Of a stretch of DNA of 64,000 bases, positions 42,582 to 50,689 are shown piece by piece. The notes beneath the pieces are model-generated. The model was not told where the DNA came from. It made no database searches and saw nothing but the letters and a program-made list of their open reading frames with translations. Numbering within the stretch: position 1 is the stretch's first letter; every line of letters starts with the position of its first letter. The translations under genes and the position numbers were made by a program. Origin of the DNA: Elusimicrobiota bacterium (GTDB lineage Bacteria; Elusimicrobiota; Elusimicrobia; FEN-1173); the NCBI GenBank assembly GCA_016715645.1, contig JADJZR010000003.1, positions 248,001 to 312,000 of the forward strand, in the 5' to 3' direction.

Positions 42582-43346
42582 TTAGGTGTTTTTACTTGGA
42601 CGGGCCCCAAATGTTTTAAATAAAAAAACTGGGAGACCACGCATACGATAGGCCCGTTGGGGTTCTTGAATTAAACGGAACAGCCATTCCAGGCCGGCGG
42701 CGCGCATCCAGACGGGGGCGCGGCGCAGTCGGCCGGAAATCACGTCAAAGCTTCCCCCCACGCCCATGGCCACCTTGGCGTTCAGGCGCGCGCGGTTTTT
42801 GTGGATCCAGCCGTCTTGAAACGGTGTGGGCAGGGCCACGAAAAGCAGATCTGGCTTTGCCTGCGCAATGCGCTGGATAATATCTTCTTCGCTAGGATGG
42901 ACGTTATCTTTGCCCTTGAAATAGCCGTGGTGAGTTCCGACCACGTTGAGCCCCGGATATCGAGCGATCAAGACACGGGCTGTGTCTTCCGCCACGCCCG
43001 GCGCGGCGCCGAGAAAATAGACCCGCCAACCTCGGCCGGCGGCCTCGGCGCAAAGCCTTTCCATCAAGTCAATCCCGGAAATTTTTTCCAGTCGACGGCC
43101 CTGTAGCCGCGCCGCCCATTGGATACCCACCGAATCCGCCACAACCAATTCCGCCGACCGAAACGCTTCTTTTAAACCATCGTCCTTTTCGGCGGCCAGG
43201 ATCATCAACGGGTTCGCGGTCAGGATCTGGAGGCATTCGCCTCCTTCCACGAAAGACCTCACCCGATCCACCGCTTCCTCTTCCGTGACCGGGTCCACCC
43301 ATAAACCCGAAATCGCGATTCTTTTAACCGAGGCGTTTTTTACCAT
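42582..43346 (-). CDS. WecG/TagA/CpsF-family glycosyltransferase (GT26)
   Basis: A 254-residue GT26 enzyme that adds the second sugar (ManNAc-type) to an undecaprenyl-diphosphate sugar. The family run is visible: ADSVGIQWAARLQG, SGIDLMERLC, VYFLGAAPGVAEDTA, ALPTPFQDGWI and GVGGSFDVISGRLRRAP, with LEWLFRLIQEPQR at the end. It pairs logically with a WecA/WbpL-type initiating enzyme, here at 33.5 kb. It is the first gene of the surface-glycan block, 74 bp from smc. Confidence 0.9.
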   Translation of the reverse strand: MVKNASVKRIAISGLWVDPVTEEEAVDRVRSFVEGGECLQILTANPLMILAAEKDDGLKEAFRSAELVVADSVGIQWAARLQGRRLEKISGIDLMERLCAEAAGRGWRVYFLGAAPGVAEDTARVLIARYPGLNVVGTHHGYFKGKDNVHPSEEDIIQRIAQAKPDLLFVALPTPFQDGWIHKNRARLNAKVAMGVGGSFDVISGRLRRAPVWMRAAGLEWLFRLIQEPQRAYRMRGLPVFLFKTFGARPSKNT

Positions 43347-43420
43347 TTGGTTATGCCCGCTATCAAATTTTGCATAGTAAGTCTAAAAAATAGAGACATA
43401 CTGTGCAAAAATTGATGGTT

Positions 43421-46400
43421 TTAGTTTCCTGCGGGGGAAGAAAGGACCGCTTCCGGCGGGCGGGTGGGGGCTCGGGTTTCCAGGGTTTTCAACCGGGCCG
43501 ACAAAATGCGCGACACGCCCTGGACTTCCATGGTCACCCCATACAGCGTGTCCGCCGTCTCCATGGACCGTTTGTTGTGGGTGATCATGATGAACTGGGA
43601 TTGGTCGGTGAACGCTTTGATCAGCGTGATAAATCGGGTCACGTTGGCTTCGTCCAGGGGCGCGTCCACCTCGTCAAGCACCGCGAAAGGCGCTGGGCGC
43701 ACCATAAAAAACGCGAACAGCAACGCCACCGCCGTCAGAGCCTTTTCGCCGCCGGACAACAGCGTGATGTTCATTAATTTTTTTCCGGGCGGTTGGGCGA
43801 AAATATCCACACCGGCGTTCAAAATATCCGCTTCGTCCGTCAACCGAACGTCGGCCTCGCCTCCCGGGAACAACTGGCCGTAAATGGCTTTGAAATTTTC
43901 CCGAACCTTATCGAACGTCTCCCGGAAATTCTGCCGCGTCGACGCGTTGATTTTTTGAACCGTGTTCAACAAATCTTCTTTGGCTTTGACCAAATCCTGT
44001 TGCTGGGATAGGAGGAAGTTGTAGCGTTCTTCCAGTTGAGCGTGCTCTTCGGGCGCGGTCAGGTTGACAGGCCCCATGCCTTCCACCCGGCGACGCAGTT
44101 TTTCCAGTTCCGCCTGGGGAACGGGTTCCGTGGGTTGCGGGTGGGCCTCCCGCGCCTCGACCAAGGAGAGCATGTATTTGTCTTTCAAATGGGTTTCCAC
44201 CGATTCACGACGGAACTCCGCGTGACTGCGTTGCAACTTTTTTTCGTGCAGTTGATTTTGCATTTCTTCGGTGTGTTGGCGAAGTTCGCTCAAGGCGGTC
44301 TGGGCCGCGCCCAACGACTCCGCCAAAACCCGCCGTTCACCATGAACAGACTCCAGCGCGTCGTTGGCTTCCCGGCGGTTCGACATCAATGCCACAATAG
44401 CCTGGGACGCGTCGTCTTCCACTTTTTTTTGATCGCTCACCCGTTGGGCCGACCCCGCCCGCTCTTGAATTTTCGATTCCAATCCCGCCGCCAGGGTTTG
44501 CCGCTCGTTTTCCACGTCGGTCCACTGTTTTTCTTTCCAGCGCAACCGCTCTTCGTGGCCGTGGGCCCGCTCTTTGGCCACAGCCAGTTCGGTTGATGAC
44601 GTAAAGGCCGCCGCTTGCCGTTCCTTCAGGGATTCCTGGATCATGCCCCATTCGTTGCGCAGGCGCGTTTCTTCGCCCTTCATCCCTTCCAGCTGGGCCT
44701 CCAACGATTGGGCGGAAACCTTGGATTGATTTTCCAATTCCAGGGCTTTGTCCATCTCAATGTCAATAAGCCGGATTTCTTCTTCGTGCAGACCCCCCTG
44801 GCTTTTCAACCGGGCCACCGCTTGGCCGGAAATATTGGCCCGCACCCGGGCGGACTCCAATTCGTGCCGGACCGATTCCAACCGTTGAACCGCTTCCCGT
44901 CGAGCGTCTTCGGCGGACCGCCGCACCCCATGGGCCGATTCGAGGCCGGACGTGAGCGACGCGATTTCCCGCGACAAATTTTCCCGTCGCAACGCGTCAA
45001 ACACCGGCCCCGCCGACGTTTCCGACCCGCCTTCCAAAAGACCGTCGCCATAGAGGATCCCGTCCGAGGCAATCCAACCTGACAATAAGTATTTCACCAC
45101 CGGCTCGAAACGGGTTTCCGTTCGCACCATTTCCAACAGCGCCCGCTGGCCCACCGAGGCCGTGGCCCCCGAAGAACCCTGGGGTAACCGGTCCAGGACC
45201 AACACCCGCGCGCGTCCGTGGGCTCCCTTGGCCAGGTAGTCAATGGCGGCCCGAGCGTCGTCCAACGTTTCCGCCACCAGATCGTTCACATGCACGCCCA
45301 ACGCCCGCCTCAACGTGACTTCGTCGGCGGTCGAAACGGAAATCAACCGTCCCACGGGCCCATGTAATCCCGGCAAGCCCGCGCTCAAAACCGCTTGGGT
45401 CCCCCGGGCATACACATCGGAAGATTCCCATTCTTCCTGGGCATCCAGTTGAGCCTGAGCACGGAACAACTCTTCCTGTGATCGCGACACCGTCGACTGG
45501 GATTCGCTCAACGCTTTGTCACGGGCAACCAAGTCATCTTGGGCCGACTTGACGGTGGTTTCGGCCTGGGCTAAAGCCGAGGTGGCGGACACCGCGTCCG
45601 CTTCGGCCGCCGCCAAGTCCACCCGCAGTTGGGCCAACCGCTCTTCGGCTTTAGATTTATCCTTGATTAAAACGTTTCGTTGGGCTTCCAGCCGGGATTC
45701 CAACGACCGTTGAGCCATCAGGTCGTTGTTCAGTTTGGTTCGATCTTGGGTGTTTTTCCAAAGAGCGTTTTGAACGTCCGTGGCCACGTTTTGGACACTG
45801 TTGAGCATTTCGGACTTTTCTTTATACGAGGCTTCCGCCGCGGTCAATATGTCCGCCGATTGGCGAGCCGTTTCGGTTTCCTGGGCCAAGGAAACGCGAA
45901 TTTCATCCGACAGTTTGGCCAGCTCGTCTTGCCGCATCCGTCCTTGGTTAATGTCTCCGTCCAACACCAAATCCCGGTGGGCAATTTCAGCTTGTCGTTC
46001 CCGGGCGGTCGCCTGGCGTTGTTCCGCCAAATTGATCGCGCCATCCATTTCCGACAAGGCGCGGTTCATGGCCACCAACTTTTCACCCAACTGGGTTTCT
46101 TTCCAGCGAAGATCGGCCAACTCGGCTTCTTTTTGAGCGGTACCCGACGTTTTCGCGTGCAAATCGTTTTCCATCATCACCATGGCTTGACCCATGGATT
46201 CCATTTGCTCTTCCAGCTGTTTGGAGTCGTACAGGGCGTGGGAAATTTCCAGGGTTTTTAGATTGTCCTGAATTTTCTGATACGATCGGGCCTTGCGAAC
46301 GGCCGCCTCAATTTTGTCCATTTGATCTTTTGTTAGGGAAATAACGTCGCTCAAACGGTCGAGATCCAACTGGGTCCGCTCCAACCGGCGCAGGGCCTCT

Positions 46401-46924
46401 TCCCGCCGAGCCTTGTATTTGGAAACGCCCGCGGCCTCTTCGAACAGCTCACGCCTTTCTTCCGGTTTGGCCGACAACACATACTCCACACGGCCTTGCT
46501 CGATAATCGAATAGCCCTCTTCCCCGATTCCCGTGTCCAAAAACAGTTCTTTAATGTCTTTAAGCCGGCACTGGCTTTTGTTGAGGAAATATTCGGATTC
46601 CCCCGACCGGAACAAACGGCGGGTGATGGTCACTTCGGAATAGTCGATGGGAAGTCGGTTTTGGGAATTGTCGAAGGTCATGGACACTTCCGACAAATTG
46701 GACGGCGCCCGGTTGGCGGATCCATTGAAAATAACGTCGGCCAACACTTTTGACCGTAGGGATTTTGCGCTCATTTCGCCCAAACACCAGCGAAGCGCGT
46801 CCACCACGTTGGACTTTCCGCACCCGTTGGGGCCCACAATGGCGGTCACGCCGGGCTCAAATTCCAGCCGAGTTCGATCCGCAAATGATTTGAAACCCAC
46901 CATCTCAAGTCGTTTGAGATACAT
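43421..46924 (-). CDS. smc: SMC chromosome-condensation ATPase
   Basis: A full-length (1167-residue) SMC protein. Walker A GPNGCGKSN is at 32-40, then long coiled coils from about 170, a hinge around 510-670 (SVSTADEVTLRRALGVHVNDL), returning coiled coil, then the signature LLSGGEKALTAVALLFA and Walker B VLDEVDAPLDEANV. It condenses and segregates the chromosome, working with ScpA/ScpB. The start ATG 46924 follows AAGGAAGG. The gene is more G+C-rich than the small genes at 49-50.7 kb. Confidence 0.96.
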   Translation of the reverse strand: MYLKRLEMVGFKSFADRTRLEFEPGVTAIVGPNGCGKSNVVDALRWCLGEMSAKSLRSKVLADVIFNGSANRAPSNLSEVSMTFDNSQNRLPIDYSEVTITRRLFRSGESEYFLNKSQCRLKDIKELFLDTGIGEEGYSIIEQGRVEYVLSAKPEERRELFEEAAGVSKYKARREEALRRLERTQLDLDRLSDVISLTKDQMDKIEAAVRKARSYQKIQDNLKTLEISHALYDSKQLEEQMESMGQAMVMMENDLHAKTSGTAQKEAELADLRWKETQLGEKLVAMNRALSEMDGAINLAEQRQATARERQAEIAHRDLVLDGDINQGRMRQDELAKLSDEIRVSLAQETETARQSADILTAAEASYKEKSEMLNSVQNVATDVQNALWKNTQDRTKLNNDLMAQRSLESRLEAQRNVLIKDKSKAEERLAQLRVDLAAAEADAVSATSALAQAETTVKSAQDDLVARDKALSESQSTVSRSQEELFRAQAQLDAQEEWESSDVYARGTQAVLSAGLPGLHGPVGRLISVSTADEVTLRRALGVHVNDLVAETLDDARAAIDYLAKGAHGRARVLVLDRLPQGSSGATASVGQRALLEMVRTETRFEPVVKYLLSGWIASDGILYGDGLLEGGSETSAGPVFDALRRENLSREIASLTSGLESAHGVRRSAEDARREAVQRLESVRHELESARVRANISGQAVARLKSQGGLHEEEIRLIDIEMDKALELENQSKVSAQSLEAQLEGMKGEETRLRNEWGMIQESLKERQAAAFTSSTELAVAKERAHGHEERLRWKEKQWTDVENERQTLAAGLESKIQERAGSAQRVSDQKKVEDDASQAIVALMSNRREANDALESVHGERRVLAESLGAAQTALSELRQHTEEMQNQLHEKKLQRSHAEFRRESVETHLKDKYMLSLVEAREAHPQPTEPVPQAELEKLRRRVEGMGPVNLTAPEEHAQLEERYNFLLSQQQDLVKAKEDLLNTVQKINASTRQNFRETFDKVRENFKAIYGQLFPGGEADVRLTDEADILNAGVDIFAQPPGKKLMNITLLSGGEKALTAVALLFAFFMVRPAPFAVLDEVDAPLDEANVTRFITLIKAFTDQSQFIMITHNKRSMETADTLYGVTMEVQGVSRILSARLKTLETRAPTRPPEAVLSSPAGN

Positions 46925-46949
46925 CGATGTGCCTTCCTTTGTAAGTCAG

Positions 46950-47030
46950 GCCCTCACCTCCCTCTCCCGAGAGGAGGGCTTTTTCCTTCCCTCTTGGGAG
47001 GTGTAGAGCGGATGAGGGCAGCGTTTTTCC
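46950..47030. repeat. Dispersed imperfect palindromic repeat, copy A
   Basis: The segment reads TCAGGCCCTCACC, CTCTCCCGAGAGGAGGG, CTTCCCTCTTGGGAGG and GCGGATGAGGGCAG. The same blocks in the same order recur at 59015-59165 and, corrupted, at 56395-56475. All three lie between genes. Being palindromic in part, it can form a stem-loop in RNA. Confidence 0.65.
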
Positions 47031-47115
47031 GAAGAAATCCCCTTCCAGAACCGACATATTGTACCTATGAAGGGCCTTTAGTCAAGGAAAGATTCCGTCG
47101 CGGGGTTATAAAATT

Positions 47116-47154
47116 AAGGCCCCCGGACCGAGACGAAATCGGTCCGGGGGCCTT
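47116..47154 (-). terminator. Rho-independent terminator after the DUF2914-like gene
   Basis: A near-perfect GC-rich hairpin (AAGGCCCCCGGACCGA and its complement, loop GACGAAA) lies 16 bp after the stop of the gene ending at 47170. On the minus strand it is followed by TTAATTTTAT, a U-rich tail. It may also shield smc from read-through. Confidence 0.85.
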
Positions 47155-47169
47155 TGGCAAAATGATTTG

Positions 47170-47643
47170 CTACTGGGGTTGCGCGGGGGTCACCGTAATG
47201 CCGCCGGGTTCGGGGGCCATGTCTTTAGAAACCGAAAAGTTTTTGGTTTCAATCACGGCGCCCGATTCGTCTTTCAGTTCCACTTTCCATTCTCCAGGCC
47301 ACACTGTTTTACGGCTCCAGGTGGTCCAGGGGGACCCTTTGACCGCTAAGGGGACCGATGCCACCTCGCTTCCATCCACCGAGTAAACGTGGTTAATGGT
47401 GGTCGGCACCGTTTCGGATTTGACCCGGGTGAGATAATGCACTTCAACGGAAGGATCGAACGAGGTTGCCTCTCCTTGAACCGTTCGGGTTTCCCGGTCC
47501 ACGCCGCTCCCCAACGCGGACGTCACCACTTCAATCGAAGCGGCCGCGCTCTCAGCGACGGTCGCCTCGGTCCCCATTTCCTCCGCCGAACCCCAAACGG
47601 AAAAACCCACAATTGCGCCTATCAATAAAAACACCTTCTTCAT
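47170..47643 (-). CDS. Secreted DUF2914-like protein
   Basis: A 157-residue protein with a short signal peptide (KKVFLLIGAIVGFSVWGSAEE, likely cut after GSA). The mature part has the DUF2914 pattern: EVHYLTRVKSETVPTTINHVY, LAVKGSPWTTWSRK, and PGEWKVELKDESGAVIETKNF. Members are periplasmic and of unknown function. The ATG has a strong GAGGAGGTC site seven bases upstream. It has its own terminator and is divergent from the GT9 gene, so it is a single-gene unit. Confidence 0.72.
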   Translation of the reverse strand: MKKVFLLIGAIVGFSVWGSAEEMGTEATVAESAAASIEVVTSALGSGVDRETRTVQGEATSFDPSVEVHYLTRVKSETVPTTINHVYSVDGSEVASVPLAVKGSPWTTWSRKTVWPGEWKVELKDESGAVIETKNFSVSKDMAPEPGGITVTPAQPQ

Positions 47644-47680
47644 AGAAAGACCTCCTCAAGGAATAACCTGCCGGAAAACA

Positions 47681-47710
47681 TTAGCAAGAAACGATAAAGA
47701 AAACTACAAT
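47681..47710 (+). promoter_or_regulatory. Promoter of the GT9 gene, apparently giving a leaderless mRNA
   Basis: TTAGCA and TACAAT are 18 bases apart; the -10 ends only 7 bases before ATG 47718. No Shine-Dalgarno sequence precedes the ATG. If this promoter is used, transcription would start at or next to the A of the start codon. Confidence 0.45.
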
Positions 47711-47717
47711 CCTTATC

Positions 47718-48725
47718 ATGAACTCCCGCATAATGGTGCGCGCCCCCAACTGGTTGGGCGACGCCGTGATGGCCACTCCGTTTCTTAAATGCCTGGCAAA
47801 GAAAAATCACGGCGTGCTTGTCGATGTCTGGACCAAACCCGGATTGACGGAAATGTTTCGCGGTGCGCCGGGCGTCAGCGAGGTCGTGCCTTTATCCCTG
47901 AATGAAAGCCCCTGGGCCCTGGCCCGACGCATTCGGGCCCGGGGTTATACCACGGCTTATATTCTTCCCCCCTCTTTTTCCTCGGCCCTGGGACCCGCAT
48001 TGGCCGGTGTCCCCGACCGGATCGGGTACGCGGCGGATTTCCGCTCGCCTCTGCTCACCCGGGCACTTCCTTTGGACGAACGGTTCCATTACGTTCGCCG
48101 TTATCTTGGACTCATCGGAGAGGAAGGGATTGACGTGCGTCCCGGGGACCTTTTTGTCCCCCGTGCGAACCAGGAAGAAACCGATACTTTTCTGTCAAAA
48201 TCCGGCGCTCAAGGATCGAACAATTTCTTGGCGGTGGCCCCGGGATCCCGAGCCCCGGCACGACGGTGGTTTCCGGACCGGTTCGCCGCTGTGATCGACG
48301 GTCTGGGATCGGACAAGGTGGAGGTGCTTCTGATGGGGGCACCGGAAGACCGGCCTTACGCCGCGGAGGTGGCCCGCCTCTGCCGTCGAAAAACCATCGA
48401 CCTCTGCGGGCAAACATCGGTGCCCATGGCGGCGTCCATTCTATCCCGCTGTCGCGCGCTTCTCACCAACGAATCGGGCCTGATGCACGTGGGCTGGGCC
48501 GTGGGTGTGCCTCTGGTGGTTGTGGCCGGCCCCTCCAACCCCCGCCTGACCTCTCCGTTCGGACCCCACGTCCACGTGCTACAAACCCGGGAGGTTCCTT
48601 GTGTCCCCTGCGTGCGCAACGAGTGTTATCGGATGGGAGACGACCACACCCTCTGCTTAAAAAAAATTTCCGTGTCTGATGTGGCTCTTTGCTTGTCAAA
48701 ATTGAAAATTTTCAGCTCCATTTAA
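47718..48725 (+). CDS. Glycosyltransferase family 9 (heptosyltransferase II-like)
   Basis: A 335-residue GT-B enzyme of the WaaF type, the only clear plus-strand gene of the window. It begins MNSRIMVRAPNWLGDAVMATPFL, the WaaF signature, and continues with AVAPGSRAPARRWFPDRFAAVI, IDLCGQTSVPMAASILSRC and LTNESGLMHVGWAVGVPLVVVAG with FGP after. It adds heptose (or another sugar) to lipid A-core at the inner face of the inner membrane, which supports an LPS-bearing organism. It stands alone between a DUF2914-like gene and the toxin island. Confidence 0.9.
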   Translation: MNSRIMVRAPNWLGDAVMATPFLKCLAKKNHGVLVDVWTKPGLTEMFRGAPGVSEVVPLSLNESPWALARRIRARGYTTAYILPPSFSSALGPALAGVPDRIGYAADFRSPLLTRALPLDERFHYVRRYLGLIGEEGIDVRPGDLFVPRANQEETDTFLSKSGAQGSNNFLAVAPGSRAPARRWFPDRFAAVIDGLGSDKVEVLLMGAPEDRPYAAEVARLCRRKTIDLCGQTSVPMAASILSRCRALLTNESGLMHVGWAVGVPLVVVAGPSNPRLTSPFGPHVHVLQTREVPCVPCVRNECYRMGDDHTLCLKKISVSDVALCLSKLKIFSSI

Positions 48726-48768
48726 TTCCCCTTAAAAATCTGTCGGTCTCCAAATCCATCAAGGAACG

Positions 48769-49015
48769 CTATTTCAAAGCTCCATCAATTCTTGAAACCA
48801 GGCCCAGCATACGTTTTCCAATGTCACCCAATTTGGAATCTCTTTTTTTCAGGCACTCCTGCAACGCCCACCTTAACCCCATTAAGATTTCCGTCACCGT
48901 TGATCCTGCCTCGATTTTTTCAATTAACAATCTGGCCCATTTGCTTTTTTCCTTCGAGTTTTAGTGCTTCAGAAAGCGATCTTGCCTCTTTATAATAATC
49001 AAAGTGCTCGCTCAT
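48769..49015 (-). pseudogene. Small gene coupled to a toxin-tip-like gene; possible immunity protein, frameshifted
   Basis: The ATG at 49015 overlaps the stop of the 109-residue gene (ATGA). The frame reads SEHFDYYKEARSLSEAL and then hits a stop (48920) after a run of six A (48945-48950). Removing one A gives SKWARLLIEKIEAGSTVTEI and continues to a stop at 48769, for a total of about 80 residues that look like a helical protein. Its position right after a detached toxin-tip-like gene is where a cognate immunity gene sits in polymorphic toxin loci. No family was recognised. Confidence 0.5.
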
Positions 49016-49341
49016 GGTTTACGCCTTCCAGCTGAAAAACTCCGAAGTTCAATCCCCCCTGGAGCAACGACCACCTCAATCCCTCCTCCTGGATCGGTGC
49101 CGACGGGAGGGACTGGACGGGTTACGAAAGGCGTGCCCGGTTTAAGTTCTCCGATTTCGACAAAAGTAATTCCACCCTTTCTAAGATTACCGGGGGGCAT
49201 CCCAAAGCGTGCCTCGAAACCAGGGGAAAGAGGATTCTCCAACGCCCAGAATTGAGCCTCACCAGCTTCACTTTTACCAATTCTCCCGATTTTATAATGA
49301 TCTTGTCCATGCCTGGAAAACCCAATAATTTCAGGCCCCAT
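49012..49341 (-). CDS. Detached polymorphic-toxin-tip-like protein (109 residues)
   Basis: A small protein without signal peptide. Residues 27-37 read GEAQFWALENP, 69-75 GTPFVTR and 85-92 GGGIEVVV, followed by a basic end. This sequence style (a compact domain ending in a conserved GGGIE strand) is that of C-terminal toxin domains of polymorphic toxins, here lacking the delivery part. The preceding codon is a stop (TGA), so this frame cannot be extended upstream. It would be an orphan tip, with the next small gene as partner. The enzymatic activity is not assigned. Confidence 0.5.
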   Translation of the reverse strand: MGPEIIGFSRHGQDHYKIGRIGKSEAGEAQFWALENPLSPGFEARFGMPPGNLRKGGITFVEIGELKPGTPFVTRPVPPVGTDPGGGIEVVVAPGGIELRSFSAGRRKP

Positions 49342-49364
49342 TCAAAGAGTCGAGGGGATGATTT

Positions 49365-49812
49365 TCAGTCCATCTCGGGGAGCCTTCGGTAACCTTCCGC
49401 CAAGCGGTGAGTCATTTCAAACAATTGAGCGATATCTTTCTCTTCAATTTTATAATCGTTGTACCGGCCAATGTCTGCTACCCCTCTAAACAACGACCGC
49501 ACGGCCATCTGCCGTTTATCACGCAAAGGCCAGTAAACAGACACCACCAGCAAGTTCAATGAGCTGCTCAGGTTTATTTTCCATTTTAGGGCTCATAGAG
49601 AATGGAGGGATCTGCAATAACCTTCTGCGTGCGCCACCAGGATAACCGAAATCTTGACCAGGCTTTATCGGATAGGGCGGCCTATAACCACTTCTGATGT
49701 ATTCAATCGCCGCCGTCCGGGCCTCGAGAATGGTTGTTCCCTTGGGAATGGCCCACTGTTTGATGTTTTTCAAGCTGTTCCCAGCAATCTGTTCTCGTGT
49801 ATAAATTGGCAA
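49365..49812 (-). pseudogene. Uncharacterised small gene of the toxin island, frameshifted
   Basis: Two frames overlap at 49519-49559. The first (start TTG 49812, or open further upstream without start to about 49860) reads YTREQIAGNSLKNIKQWAIP to PEQLIELAGGVCLLAFA and then stops. The second reads LRDKRQMAVRSLFRGVADIG to LAEGYRRLPEMD and ends at 49365. One added base near 49525 joins them into a protein of about 150 residues that runs on sensibly (LLAFA then RDKRQMAV). No family was recognised; toxin remnant, immunity gene or a fusion of both are all possible. Confidence 0.4.
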
Positions 49813-49892
49813 ATCCAGTAAATACTGGCTTCTTTCCTTCCATTGGCCCCATATTGCCGGAATCCATACTCCACGTCATTCGACAAAAAAAA

Positions 49893-50150
49893 TCAATATT
49901 CTTCCCAAATCCAATCCAAATGTTTTGTTCCATCCTTAATGTGCGCAAGAATCTCAGCCCGCCGGTCTTTTGCCCACTCGGGCATCTCTAATTTCCACTT
50001 TTCTTGGGAAGGGACATATATAACCGAAGGGTCTTTCGAAAGAGGTTCCACGCTGAGTTCCAGCTTGTTGAAGCCCTCCATGTATCGTACATATCGGAAT
50101 CCAATGTGAACACCGAATGGAAGGGGAATTGGAATTCTCCTACCTTCCAT
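49893..50150 (-). CDS. Small protein of the toxin island, candidate immunity protein (85 residues)
   Basis: An 85-residue cytoplasmic protein with a strand-rich start (IPLPFGVHIGFRYVRYMEGFN) and an acidic/aromatic second half (SVIYVPSQEKWKLEMPEWAK, then ILAHIKDGTKHLDWIWEEY). It overlaps the 104-residue toxin-tip-like gene by 11 nt. Small, soluble, charged and directly after the tip gene is the usual profile of a cognate immunity protein. No named family recognised. Confidence 0.5.
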   Translation of the reverse strand: MEGRRIPIPLPFGVHIGFRYVRYMEGFNKLELSVEPLSKDPSVIYVPSQEKWKLEMPEWAKDRRAEILAHIKDGTKHLDWIWEEY

Positions 50151-50454
50151 CTCGCAGAATCACAGATTGAACTTTTTTTGACGCTTTGATTGTTGGGTAT
50201 TCCGTTACTTCAAAAATTGAAGTTGACTTTGCTCCAGAAGCAAAAGCATTTACCTCCCCAGAAGCATTCACAGCGAATCTCTCAGAAAGCTTTGCCCAAA
50301 CGAGTCTTCCTTCTGCCCGAGTCAAAGGGCTTTCCGGACCGAATAGATCTTGTTGGTCCAACCATTTTCCCCCTGGTGTCATTTCAAGCGTAAATTTTCC
50401 TTTTGCTTGGGCAAATTTCTCGGCATAATCAAGTGCACCTAAGATGTTAATCAA
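50140..50454 (-). CDS. Orphan toxin tip, homologous to the C-terminus of the 1021-residue protein
   Basis: A 104-residue protein without signal peptide. It aligns with the last 116 residues of the big secreted protein upstream: AEKFAQAKGKFTLE here against ARQFANEQGAVTLE there, then SERFAVNASGEVNAF against SRVYAENASGTARVF, then FEVTEYPTI against WETIERPTL. It is therefore a paralogous copy of the same domain without the delivery part, as in the orphan modules downstream of CDI and other polymorphic toxins. It overlaps the Imm74-like gene by 8 nt. Whether it is translated as a free protein or kept as a recombination reservoir is unknown. Confidence 0.65.
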   Translation of the reverse strand: MINILGALDYAEKFAQAKGKFTLEMTPGGKWLDQQDLFGPESPLTRAEGRLVWAKLSERFAVNASGEVNAFASGAKSTSIFEVTEYPTIKASKKVQSVILRDGR

Positions 50455-50689
50455 CTTCTAACGTCATTTTCTTCTCTGCGAGTTCTTTACGGATCATCTC
50501 AATAATTTGGTCGCGTGACTCTTCAGTTAAAGGCTCTTTTTCATGGGGGGGCTCCCATGCCTTTATGGAATTTCGACCGCAAACAAAATCGGGCTCACCA
50601 GAAGAAGGAAGCAATGCTTCCCCATAAATTGTGACCGTTCTTTCTCCGACTTTCAGTTTAATATGACCACGTGTCATTTCTAAGATCAT
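50447..50689 (-). CDS. Imm74-like immunity protein
   Basis: An 80-residue soluble protein: EMTRGHIKLKVGERTVTIYGE, then SGEPDFVCGRNSIKAWEPPH, then PLTEESRDQIIEMIRKEL. This resembles the immunity-protein-74 family, which has a two-strand start, a SIxxW segment and a final helix. The ATG overlaps the toxin stop (ATGA), so it is translated right after the toxin, as is required to protect the producer. It most likely neutralises the C-terminal domain of the 1021-residue protein. Confidence 0.65.
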   Translation of the reverse strand: MILEMTRGHIKLKVGERTVTIYGEALLPSSGEPDFVCGRNSIKAWEPPHEKEPLTEESRDQIIEMIRKELAEKKMTLEVD

